DNA of 64,000 nucleotides from Micromonospora lupini (GTDB taxonomy: Bacteria; Actinomycetota; Actinomycetes; Mycobacteriales; Micromonosporaceae). Below are positions 28,365 to 35,997 of the stretch, one piece after another (positions within the stretch are counted from its first letter, which is position 1; each line of letters begins with the position of its first letter). The notes beneath the pieces were generated by a model, which was not told the origin of the DNA, made no database searches, and saw nothing but the letters and a program-made list of their open reading frames with translations. The translations under genes were made by a program, and so were the position numbers. The stretch covers positions 1,612,001-1,676,000 of the forward strand of contig NZ_JAPENL010000001.1 of the NCBI RefSeq assembly GCF_026342015.1, written 5' to 3'.

Positions 28365-28400
28365 CGACGGCGATCGCGACAGCCGGACGTGGAGCAGATC

Positions 28401-30413
28401 CTAGAATCGGGCCCGGTTCAGAGCGCGCTGCAAGGCTGCGATGGTCGCGTAGCCCCAGATCCCGTCCAGCGCGAGCCCAGCGCCGACCATGGTGTTGAGG
28501 TGCCGCTGCAGGGCCTTTACCGCGACGGGTCCCATCAGGCCGTCGACGGCCAGGCCCGCATCGCTCCAGGTGTTGAGATGGCGCTGCAGGGCTCGGATCG
28601 AGGCCGGGCCCCACTGGCCGTCCACGGTGGTGCCGATTGCGCGCTGGGTTGCCCGAATCGTCGACGGTCCGAAGTCACCGTCGACGGCCAGCAACGCACC
28701 CTCGTCGTAGTACGCCTGGTAGGCGGCCTCGGTGCCGGGACCCCACAGTCCGTCGGCGGTGACGCCCAACTGACCCTGCAACCAGCGGACGCCGGCATCG
28801 GTCTTCGGACCCCAGGCCCCGTCCACCACGAGCGGCGGCGCATACCCCAGACCGTTGACGGCCTGCTGCTGCGATGCGGCGGAGCGCACGGACGTCATGC
28901 CGCCACCCGGCGACGTGTCGTTGATCTGGGCCCGGTAGGCCGCCTCCGTGTTGGGGCCCCACAGTCCGTCGGCCGGGACGCCCAACCGGCCCTGCAACCA
29001 GCGGACGCCGGCATCGGTCTTCGGACCCCAGAACCCGTCCACCACGAGGGCCGGCGAATAGCCCGCCTCGTTGACTGCCTTCTGCTGGGCGGAGATCGAG
29101 CGGACCGAGGTCATGCCGCCACCCAGACCACCGCTGCTCGGAGGCGGATCGGTGACCGCTGGGACGTTGTCCGAGTTCATACCGGCCTGCACCCACGCGC
29201 GCAACTGCGAGCCGGGGCACTCGGTCGAGTTGCCAGACAGTCCCCCGTGCCACGTCTTTGCCAGGGTTTTCCCGGTCAGGGCGTTGGCGCGGTTGTAGAG
29301 CGCCCTGAACGAGCGGAGCACGGCCGGCGTCACGTCGCCGTCGTTGCCGATGAAGCACGCTCCGATGTGGGTGTCGTTGTGACCGCTCGCGTGGGCGCCC
29401 ATGACCTCCCACCCGCGCCCCTCATAGATGCGCCCGGCCGTATCGACAAGGAAGTTGTACCCGATGTCGGACCAACCGTTGCTGTCCATGTGGTAGTTCT
29501 GGATCTGCCGCGGGGTGGTCGCGGCGGCTCCCGCCGAATAGTGCACCGTGAATCCCGTACGTGCCGCGAGCGCGACTCGTGTGACCTCGACCGGCGGCCG
29601 TGCGCCCCACTGCTTTCGCGGAATGATGCTCAACGGCTGGGAGGTGTCCGGTGGGCTCGCGGGAGGCTGCAATGATCCGTTCGTCACGTAGGGATAGAGC
29701 GTGCCGGGGCAGTCGGTGTCGAAAAGGTCCCGGTGCCCCTTGATCTGCGGTCCGGCCGAACCGTACTGACGCAGATAGCCGATGAGGTCTCGAATGGCGA
29801 CCAGCATGCTGCTGCTCGGCTTGTCATCGGCACCCCAGGGCAACGATGTCGTACCGATGAGACCCATGATCGCGTAGTACTTCTCGTTCGCTCCCGTCGT
29901 CGTGGTGCCGTTGGCACCCGACCGGACCGACTTCCCGCGCCCCTCGAAGATGACGCCGTGCTGGCAGACGACATAGTTGTACGCGATGTCGCTGCCCTCG
30001 CCCTCCATGCCCTCGTCCTGAATCTCGCGAATCTGCTGCGGACAGTCCTGGTGGTTGTCGGCAGGGCTCCACAGGTCCGTACTGCCCTTGTGGTGGATGG
30101 CGACACCCCCCTCGAACGGCTTCCAGCTGTAGCGGCTGAGATCCTCCTCGGGCGGCTTCGCGCCCCAGGCGGAACGGGGGACGATCTGCACGTCGCCTGC
30201 CGCGGCGGCGGCCGACGTACGGGCCGAACCACGCGCTCGCGCATCCGCGGACGATGCGGGAAGCAGAGCGGCCACCACTGCGGCGGTGCCACCCAGCAGC
30301 GCGGTCCGACGGCGAATCGGCACGCTCGGCCCGGTGGGGGCCGGCAATGACTCGAAGGGGTCGGCAGCAGCAGGAAACGCTGCGTCTCGGTCGGCAGAAC
30401 GATCACTATCCAC
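28401..30413 (-). CDS. secreted amidase with two PGRP/amidase-2 domains and peptidoglycan-binding repeats
   Basis: 670 aa. I start it at GTG 30413, six bases after AGGAGG; the frame is open upstream but only into a terminator hairpin. Tat-like signal (RRRTALLGGTAAVVAALL). Two N-acetylmuramoyl-L-alanine amidase domains in tandem, each with its zinc ligands: AIHHKG, GHRD and DCPG in the first, VHYS, TWHGG and ECPG in the second. Each begins IVPRSAWGAKPP or IIPRKQWGARPP. Then two long PG-binding modules (SAQQKAVNEAGYSPALVVDG type, VRWLQGRLGV) and three short PG_binding_1 repeats (VDGLMGPVAVKALQRHLN type). It cuts the peptide from the glycan strands outside the cell. The doubled catalytic domain is unusual. 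Confidence 0.92.
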   Translation of the reverse strand: MDSDRSADRDAAFPAAADPFESLPAPTGPSVPIRRRTALLGGTAAVVAALLPASSADARARGSARTSAAAAAGDVQIVPRSAWGAKPPEEDLSRYSWKPFEGGVAIHHKGSTDLWSPADNHQDCPQQIREIQDEGMEGEGSDIAYNYVVCQHGVIFEGRGKSVRSGANGTTTTGANEKYYAIMGLIGTTSLPWGADDKPSSSMLVAIRDLIGYLRQYGSAGPQIKGHRDLFDTDCPGTLYPYVTNGSLQPPASPPDTSQPLSIIPRKQWGARPPVEVTRVALAARTGFTVHYSAGAAATTPRQIQNYHMDSNGWSDIGYNFLVDTAGRIYEGRGWEVMGAHASGHNDTHIGACFIGNDGDVTPAVLRSFRALYNRANALTGKTLAKTWHGGLSGNSTECPGSQLRAWVQAGMNSDNVPAVTDPPPSSGGLGGGMTSVRSISAQQKAVNEAGYSPALVVDGFWGPKTDAGVRWLQGRLGVPADGLWGPNTEAAYRAQINDTSPGGGMTSVRSAASQQQAVNGLGYAPPLVVDGAWGPKTDAGVRWLQGQLGVTADGLWGPGTEAAYQAYYDEGALLAVDGDFGPSTIRATQRAIGTTVDGQWGPASIRALQRHLNTWSDAGLAVDGLMGPVAVKALQRHLNTMVGAGLALDGIWGYATIAALQRALNRARF

Positions 30414-30450
30414 CGTTGGCCTCCTGAATCGACGATGTGACGGGGACGGC

Positions 30451-30485
30451 TGGTGGCTCACACGGGGAATCCGTGTGAGCCACCA
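30451..30485 (-). terminator. perfect 15-bp hairpin after the small secreted protein gene
   Basis: TGGTGGCTCACACGG (30451-30465) pairs with CCGTGTGAGCCACCA (30471-30485), loop GGAAT. It separates the gene ending at 30495 from the amidase start at 30413. Confidence 0.85.
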
Positions 30486-30494
30486 TGGACGTGC

Positions 30495-30971
30495 TCAGGT
30501 GCCAACCGTTCTCCACGCCGAGCAGGTGCCTTCGAAGACCGTGTTGGACGGGTAGTTTCCCGAGCAGGCTCGGAACGAAATCTGCTTCAGGGTGACTCCC
30601 GGCTGGTTCTCCGGGAACGACTTGTTCATGTAGCGCGCCCCGGCGACATAACCGGCGGTGTGCCAGATCCGGCCCTGGCGTACGATCGCGCCGGTCGGGC
30701 TCACCTCGTCGTCGAAGAACCGCCAGTCGATGACCACGGGGTAGGTGTCCTCCCACGTGTCCTCGATGCCGAACCACTCGCCGTACGGCGCGAAACAGGC
30801 CACGGCGTTGGCACTGCCATTCGTGCAGTACCACTGGGGTTCGTCCAGGGGGCCGACCGAATCCGTCGCGAGCTGCTTGCCATCCGCGGCCAGGGCCGGC
30901 GCCGCGGTACCAATGACCGTGGCAGCTGTGGCGAAGAGCGCCACCATGGCGATTCGCAACTTCTGTCTCAT
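30495..30971 (-). CDS. small secreted protein of unknown function
   Basis: 158 aa from ATG 30971 (GGAGCAGAGG upstream). Sec signal peptide of about 28 residues (MRQKLRIAMVALFATAATVIG to APALAA). The mature part of about 130 residues has four Cys (YCTNG, VACFAP, RACSGN, GTCSAW), probably two disulfides, and many Trp/Tyr. I recognise no family. It stands alone: a terminator follows it and a long gap of about 890 bp precedes it. Confidence 0.8.
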   Translation of the reverse strand: MRQKLRIAMVALFATAATVIGTAAPALAADGKQLATDSVGPLDEPQWYCTNGSANAVACFAPYGEWFGIEDTWEDTYPVVIDWRFFDDEVSPTGAIVRQGRIWHTAGYVAGARYMNKSFPENQPGVTLKQISFRACSGNYPSNTVFEGTCSAWRTVGT

Positions 30972-31865
30972 CCTCTGCTCCTTCTGCTCGAGGCCAATTG
31001 CCCGGTCGGGGCTTGGCCCACGAATCCAATCACTGCAGCGATGTAATTCGATGCTCAGGTGGTGTTCGGACTTGTTCGGACCTGCACGTGAATGGACAGC
31101 CGTACACGTTCGTACGGAACGCCAGTAACCGAACATCCGAAGGCCGCCACCGCGCTCATTGACGATTCGCCCTGGTCCCCACCGCCCGAGCGACACCGGC
31201 GCCAGGCTCGACCCGCGGGACCGGGCGCTCGACAACGCGGACAGCCGACCGGAGCACCCACGGCCGCACAGATCGCGACCGTGACGCCCCTGCCTGAGCG
31301 GCGGCGGCTTCCACGCCGGAACGGCGAACCCGACCGGCCCGCCCCCAGCGATACCGACACCTCGGATCTCTGCTCGTGTACGCGTGACGGCATTGACATC
31401 CACCACTTGAGCAAATAGTTTCCTGGCAACGAGAAACTGCTTCGTACGCTCGCCGTGCGGCACTCACCCGCGAGCCTGCGAATGAGCAACGAGGCCCGCC
31501 CCGCTCCACAGGCCGGCCGACAGAGGAGGGTGCCGCAGTCCCGCCCGACCCGTTCGCCGCACCGTCGCAGTCGTGCCGCCGTTCGCGCATCCGCGACCGG
31601 TGACCCGGCTGTCGATCCGGTACCGATGTCCCGGTCGCCACACCGGCGTTCTCCCGGTGCTTTCCGCGCGCCTGTCTGCGCAGCGCGAGGGCTGGCGACC
31701 GACTGGCGATGTCGCGGGTGATCGGGCGGGGCTGAACTGGACCGGCGACATGACGACACACCCCCCCCGTCGCACGCTTGGGAGCGCTCCCAGGCGCGTG
31801 GGCGCTCCACGAACGACCGCGCCACCCGACGCGTCGGTCGCCACCACCACGTCAGGAGAAGTCCC
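30972..31865. other. long intergenic region between the small secreted protein and GH30
   Basis: About 890 bp between divergent genes. Frames are open in several phases, but none has a ribosome site, a plausible domain or consistent third-position GC. The right end carries the CebR-type box at 31779-31792. The left part has a few imperfect repeats of TTCGGAC (31066-31080) that may belong to the promoter of the gene at 30971. Confidence 0.55.
31779..31792 (+). promoter_or_regulatory. CebR-type operator TGGGAGCGCTCCCA
   Basis: The 14-bp perfect palindrome equals the consensus box bound by CebR, the cellobiose-responsive LacI repressor of Streptomyces. It lies 74 bp upstream of the GH30 GTG start. 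No cebR gene is in the window. A related half-site, GGGCGCTCC, follows at 31800-31808. Confidence 0.85.
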
Positions 31866-33614
31866 GTGAGAAAACGAAGAGTCACCAACGCCGCCCTGGT
31901 GTCGGCCGGCGCCGTCCTACTGGCATCGACTGCGGTCGCCCTGGCGGCACCGGCCGGAGCCGCCGCCGCGGGCTGTTCGGTGAACTACGCCGTGTCGTCG
32001 CAGTGGCAGGGTGGCTTCGGCGCGAACGTCACCATCACCAATCTCGGCGACGCGGTCGGCAGTTGGACGCTTACCTGGTCCTACAGCGCCGGCCAGACTG
32101 TCACGCAGGCGTGGAACACGACTCTGACCCAGAGCGGCGCCGCGGTCACCGCCAAGAACGTCAGCTACAACGGGGCCATCCCCACCAACGGCACGGCGTC
32201 GTTCGGGTTCAACGGCTCGTGGACGGGCAGCAACCCCGATCCGGCCAGCTTCGCGCTGAACGGTGTGACCTGCACCGGCGACACGACGCCGACCACACCT
32301 CCGCCGACCACGCCACCCCCGACGACTCCGCCGCCGACCACACCACCCCCGACCACGCCGCCACCCACCACCCCGCCGCCCACCGGGCCGGCGGACATCA
32401 CGGTGAACAGCGCCACCAGGTACCAGACTGTCGACGGGTTCGGGGCCGCGCAGTCCATCTGGGGCAGCGCGTGGTCGACGACCGACACCCAGACTCTGGT
32501 CGGGCTGGGCCCGAACCAGTTGGGGCTGTCCATCGTGCGCACCGGCCTGTCGCCGGTGTCCAGCGAGTGGTCGACCCACGTGAGCTCGTTGCAGACGGCG
32601 AAGTCGTACGGGTCGAACGTCAAGATCCTCGCCTCCCCGTGGACCGCGCCGGCGGCATGGAAGACCAACAACAGCCGAACCGGCGGCGGCAAGTTGAAGA
32701 CCGACTACTACGACGACTACGCGAACCATCTGAACAGCTACGTCCAGTACATGCGCGGCCAGGGCGTCACCATCGACGTCACGTCTGTGCAGAACGAGCC
32801 GGACTGGCACCCGGACTACGACTCGATGGACTGGAGCGGCACCGAGCTGCGCACCTTCGTCCACGATCAGGGCACGAAGGTGCAGAACAGCAAGCTGATG
32901 GTCGCCGAGGCGGTCAACCTGAACTACGGCTACACCGATCCGACCCTCAACGACGCGACAGCCCGGAACAACATCGGCTACATCGGTGGCCACCTCTACG
33001 GCACCGAGGACGCGGGCCGGCTGAAGCCGTACCCCTTGGCCCAGCAGTACAACAAGCCCGTGTGGATGACGGAGTGGAACTACCACGAGGCGGACGGCAG
33101 CGGCTCCAACATCTGGGGCAATCCCGCCAACCAGGCCGTCTGGAACGAGACGCTCGACGACATCATGCGTACGGTGCACAAGTCGATGGAGGCCAACTGG
33201 AGCGCCTACATCTGGTGGTACGGCAAGCGCTACTACTCCTTCATCGGCGACGGCGAGGCGGCCTACGGCACCACGGCGGGCGCTCCGCTCAAGCGCGGGT
33301 ACGCGTTCTCGCAGTACGCGAAGTACGTGCGGCCCGGCTATCAGCGCGTAGCGCTCACCAAGAGCTCCAAGGCCTCGCCGCTGGAGGTGACCGCCTACCA
33401 GGGTGACGGGAAGATCGCGTTGGTGATCCTGAACCGGTCGAACAGCGCGGTCAACAACGCAGTGATCCAGGCGCCGCAGAACGTCAGCAAGGCCGAGTAC
33501 TACCTCACCTCACAGAACGCCAACGCGGCCAGCCAGCCGACAAGCGTGAACGGAGGACAGGCCACCATCAACGTCGGCGCACGCAGCATCTCCACCCTCG
33601 TGTTCACTCTCTGA
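31866..33614 (+). CDS. secreted GH30 xylanase (subfamily 8-like) with N-terminal CBM2
   Basis: 582 aa, GTG at 31866 after CAGGAGAAG. Signal peptide about 1-35. N-terminal CBM2 (CSVNYAVSSQWQGGFGANVT to LNGVTCTG), then a TTPPP linker, then GH30 from about 180. Acid/base Glu in SVQNEPDW, nucleophile Glu in WMTEWNYH, and the WWYGKRYYSFIGDG loop matches the WWYxRR loop that recognises glucuronic acid in GH30_8. The domain ends with the side beta-structure (ALVILNRSNSA to ISTLVFTL). It would cut glucuronoxylan. CebR-type control is suggested by the box upstream. A hairpin follows. Confidence 0.93.
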   Translation: MRKRRVTNAALVSAGAVLLASTAVALAAPAGAAAAGCSVNYAVSSQWQGGFGANVTITNLGDAVGSWTLTWSYSAGQTVTQAWNTTLTQSGAAVTAKNVSYNGAIPTNGTASFGFNGSWTGSNPDPASFALNGVTCTGDTTPTTPPPTTPPPTTPPPTTPPPTTPPPTTPPPTGPADITVNSATRYQTVDGFGAAQSIWGSAWSTTDTQTLVGLGPNQLGLSIVRTGLSPVSSEWSTHVSSLQTAKSYGSNVKILASPWTAPAAWKTNNSRTGGGKLKTDYYDDYANHLNSYVQYMRGQGVTIDVTSVQNEPDWHPDYDSMDWSGTELRTFVHDQGTKVQNSKLMVAEAVNLNYGYTDPTLNDATARNNIGYIGGHLYGTEDAGRLKPYPLAQQYNKPVWMTEWNYHEADGSGSNIWGNPANQAVWNETLDDIMRTVHKSMEANWSAYIWWYGKRYYSFIGDGEAAYGTTAGAPLKRGYAFSQYAKYVRPGYQRVALTKSSKASPLEVTAYQGDGKIALVILNRSNSAVNNAVIQAPQNVSKAEYYLTSQNANAASQPTSVNGGQATINVGARSISTLVFTL

Positions 33615-33626
33615 CGGCGCCGGCCG

Positions 33627-33664
33627 GGCGTGGGGGTGTGCGCGATCGTGCCCACCCCCACGCC
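33627..33664 (+). terminator. hairpin after GH30
   Basis: GGCGTGGGGGTG (33627-33638) pairs perfectly with CACCCCCACGCC (33653-33664), 14-nt loop, 12 nt after the stop. Confidence 0.75.
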
Positions 33665-33710
33665 CCGCCGCCTCCCGCGTCAGCGCGTGGAACCACCACC
33701 GCGTCGACAT

Positions 33711-33724
33711 TTGAACACGTTCAA
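33711..33724 (+). promoter_or_regulatory. palindrome TTGAACACGTTCAA upstream of the duplicated membrane protein
   Basis: TTGAAC-AC-GTTCAA, 6-base arms, lies about 130 bp before the ATG at 33853. The two-base spacer rules out a LexA box (which has four). Candidate operator; the regulator is unknown. Confidence 0.5.
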
Positions 33725-33852
33725 CCATGTGTCGTGCGTACGGCGGGACGCCCGGCGGATCAAGATCGAACACCGCGGCTCCCTCTCGGCGGGGAGCGCC
33801 CTCCCCGACCGGAGGGGACCGCTCCTGCCGGCGTCCCGCGAGGATCGGACGC

Positions 33853-34806
33853 ATGACGACACCGGCAGCGACAACGCGCGGCAGCGGCACCGGCACCGGC
33901 ACCGGCACCGGCCTGACCTACGCCGTCCTCGCCTGGGTCGTGGCCTACGGCGGCCTACGTCTGGCGTGGACGATCGGAGAGGTGCCGGAGTTCCCGCCGT
34001 TCGGGTCCGACCTGCTCGGATTCACCGGCTGGCGGTCGGTGGCGTTGTGCCTGGCCGTGGGCACGGCGGCGGTGGCGCTGGGCCGTGCGACGACCTGGCG
34101 GCCGATGCTCGCGGGAGTCGCCTGGGCCCTCTCCGGAGCGCTGGTCGCGGCCGCCGCGATCCTGCTGCCGGAGCTGGTGAGCATCCTGCTGTTCGCCCCC
34201 GGGCCGTCCTTCGACCCGGTGGCGTTCGCGAGCCGGCTCGGCTGTGTCACCGGAGCGGCCCTGCTCGGCCTGGCCACCGCCCGCTACCAGCGGCGCACCC
34301 GGGGCGACTGCCCGGACTGCTGCCGGACGGTCCGGCCCGGCCGCCGGCGCTCGGCGCCCGCGCCGTGGGCACGCTGGGCCGCGTACGTGGCGGTGGCCGG
34401 CCTCGTGACCCGGTTCGCGGCCCAGGCCGTGGTGGGCTTCGACAGCCTCACGCAGGATGCCTCGGTGATCGGGTTGGAGATCGGTCTGGTGCTGGCCGGG
34501 GCGCTGTTGCCGCTCGCACTTGTGCAGCACTGGGGTGAGGTCTGGCCGCGGTGGGTGCCGCTCCTCGCCGGCCGCACGATCCCCCGGCGGTTGCTGCTGG
34601 TGCCCGGCTTCGGGCTCGGCGCGGGAATCGTGGCCTACTTCGGAATGGGGCTGACGCAGGTGGCAACGGGGTCGGCAGGCGAGTTCTCCGACACGTTCCT
34701 CTGGGTGGCCATGTCGGCGTACTGCCTCCTGGGGCTCGGCCTGCTCGCCGCGGCAAGCGATTACCACCTGCGCACCCGCGAGGCGTGCCGGTCGTGCGGT
34801 CGCTGA
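33853..34806 (+). CDS. membrane protein with internal duplication and CxxC motifs
   Basis: 317 aa from ATG 33853, with GAGGA upstream. The N-terminus holds a run of Gly-Thr from a (GGCACC)n repeat. About eight transmembrane helices in two similar halves: each half ends with a cytosolic basic segment and a cysteine motif, RTRGDCPDCCR at about 150 and RTREACRSCGR at the C-terminus, after a helix that also aligns (GLATARYQRR versus AASDYHLRTR). The cysteine pairs could bind zinc or be redox-active. I recognise no family. It is flanked by terminators and stands alone on the plus strand. Confidence 0.8.
   Translation: MTTPAATTRGSGTGTGTGTGLTYAVLAWVVAYGGLRLAWTIGEVPEFPPFGSDLLGFTGWRSVALCLAVGTAAVALGRATTWRPMLAGVAWALSGALVAAAAILLPELVSILLFAPGPSFDPVAFASRLGCVTGAALLGLATARYQRRTRGDCPDCCRTVRPGRRRSAPAPWARWAAYVAVAGLVTRFAAQAVVGFDSLTQDASVIGLEIGLVLAGALLPLALVQHWGEVWPRWVPLLAGRTIPRRLLLVPGFGLGAGIVAYFGMGLTQVATGSAGEFSDTFLWVAMSAYCLLGLGLLAAASDYHLRTREACRSCGR
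33886..33913 (+). repeat. (GGCACC) hexanucleotide repeat
   Basis: About 4.7 copies of GGCACC encode GTGTGTGTG at the start of the membrane protein. Length changes would keep the frame. Confidence 0.85.
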
Positions 34807-34854
34807 CCGACCCCGCCCCGGCGCGGACGCCGAGCACCCGCCGGCCGGTCGGCC

Positions 34855-35937
34855 TCAGCTCGCGTCGCGGTCGTCGACGCCCCGCCGGTCCTGCGCAGCG
34901 GGCCGGCGGCGGGCGCCCTCCCGGGCCGACACCGTCCGCTGGCCCCCCACTGTCGAGCGCGGCGCGTGTGGGACCGGCAGCCGTGGCGGCTCACCGGTCT
35001 CCGCGAGCAGATGCTCGGTCTCCTGCACCAGGTAGTGCGGCCGGCGCTTGGTCTCGTAGTAGATCCGGCCGATGTACTCCCCGATCACCCCCAGGATCGT
35101 CATCTGGATGCCGCCGAGCCCGATCACGCTGACGATGATTGTGGTGTAGCCGGGGACGTCGATGCCCTTCTCGACGGCGTCCGCGACCACCCAGGCCATG
35201 TAGACGAGCGCGATGAGGGTGAGGAACAGGCCGCCGTAGATCGCCAGTCGCAGTGGTCGGTTGTTGAACGACAGCAGGCCGTCGAACGCGTAGTTGAAGA
35301 GCTTGCCGAACGTCCACCTGCTCTGCCCCGACTGCCGGGTCTCGTTGGGGTGGGCCACCACCGCCGTCCGGAAGCCGATCCAGGAGAACAGGCCCTTGGA
35401 GAAGCGGTTGTATTCCGGCATCGCCAGGATCGCGTCCACCGCGAGTCGGGACAGCAGCCGGAAGTCCCCCGCGCCGTCCTGCAGGCGCACGTCGATCCAC
35501 CAGTTGATGACGCGGTAGAAGGACCGCGAGGCGACCATCCGCACGAACCGGTCACCGCGCCGGTCCCGACGGGCGATCACCTGGTCGAAGCCCTGCTGGT
35601 AGAGCAGCACCATCTCGGGCAGCAACCGCGGTGGATGCTGAAGGTCGGCGTCCATGATGACGACCGCGTCGCCGGTGGCCCGCTGCAACCCGGCGAGCAT
35701 CGCCGCCTCCTTGCCGAAGTTGCGGCTCAGCGACGTGTAGCAGACAGCGGGGTCAGCGGCGGCGAGCCGGCGCAGCGCCTCGAGAGTGCCGTCCTCGCTG
35801 CCGTCGTCGACGTACACCACCTCGACGTCCACGTCGGCCAGGTCGGCGAGGGCGGCGCACACGGTCTCGTGCAACCGTTCCACAGACGCTTCCTCGTTGA
35901 AGCAGGGCACCACTACCGACAATCGCACTGTCGTCAC
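34855..35937 (-). CDS. GT2 polyprenyl-phosphate glycosyltransferase (GtrB/DPM-like)
   Basis: 360 aa. GTG at 35937; a GTG three codons downstream is an alternative. The GT2 domain begins LSVVVPCFNEEASV, with VYVDDGSEDGT, VIMDADLQHPP and the DGAGDFRLLSR acceptor loop. Two transmembrane helices follow at about 230-250 and 265-290, as in bactoprenol glucosyl or dolichol-phosphate mannose synthases, and end in GEYIGRIYYETKRRPHY. A disordered Arg/Pro tail closes the protein. It transfers a sugar from a nucleotide donor to a polyprenyl phosphate on the inner face of the membrane. The next gene upstream encodes a GT-C-like protein that may use that lipid-linked sugar. Confidence 0.93.
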   Translation of the reverse strand: MTTVRLSVVVPCFNEEASVERLHETVCAALADLADVDVEVVYVDDGSEDGTLEALRRLAAADPAVCYTSLSRNFGKEAAMLAGLQRATGDAVVIMDADLQHPPRLLPEMVLLYQQGFDQVIARRDRRGDRFVRMVASRSFYRVINWWIDVRLQDGAGDFRLLSRLAVDAILAMPEYNRFSKGLFSWIGFRTAVVAHPNETRQSGQSRWTFGKLFNYAFDGLLSFNNRPLRLAIYGGLFLTLIALVYMAWVVADAVEKGIDVPGYTTIIVSVIGLGGIQMTILGVIGEYIGRIYYETKRRPHYLVQETEHLLAETGEPPRLPVPHAPRSTVGGQRTVSAREGARRRPAAQDRRGVDDRDAS

Positions 35938-35997
35938 CCCGCCCCACCCGTACGCGGGCTTCCGCCACCGACGCCGGACCGCCCGGCGACCGCGCGG

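Larger units (their letters stand above)
28013..28400 (-). other. intergenic region upstream of the pectate lyase
   Basis: About 390 bp of lower GC than its neighbours. It contains the inverted repeats at 28109-28135 and the amidase terminator at 28315-28364. I see no open frame with good coding character. Confidence 0.6.

Noticed and set aside
30972..31865. possible genes in the long gap before GH30
   Set aside because: Open frames exist on both strands, but none has a ribosome site, signal peptide or domain, and third-position GC is not consistent.
33711..33724. LexA (SOS) box
   Set aside because: GAAC and GTTC are separated by 2 bases, not the 4 of the actinobacterial LexA box.
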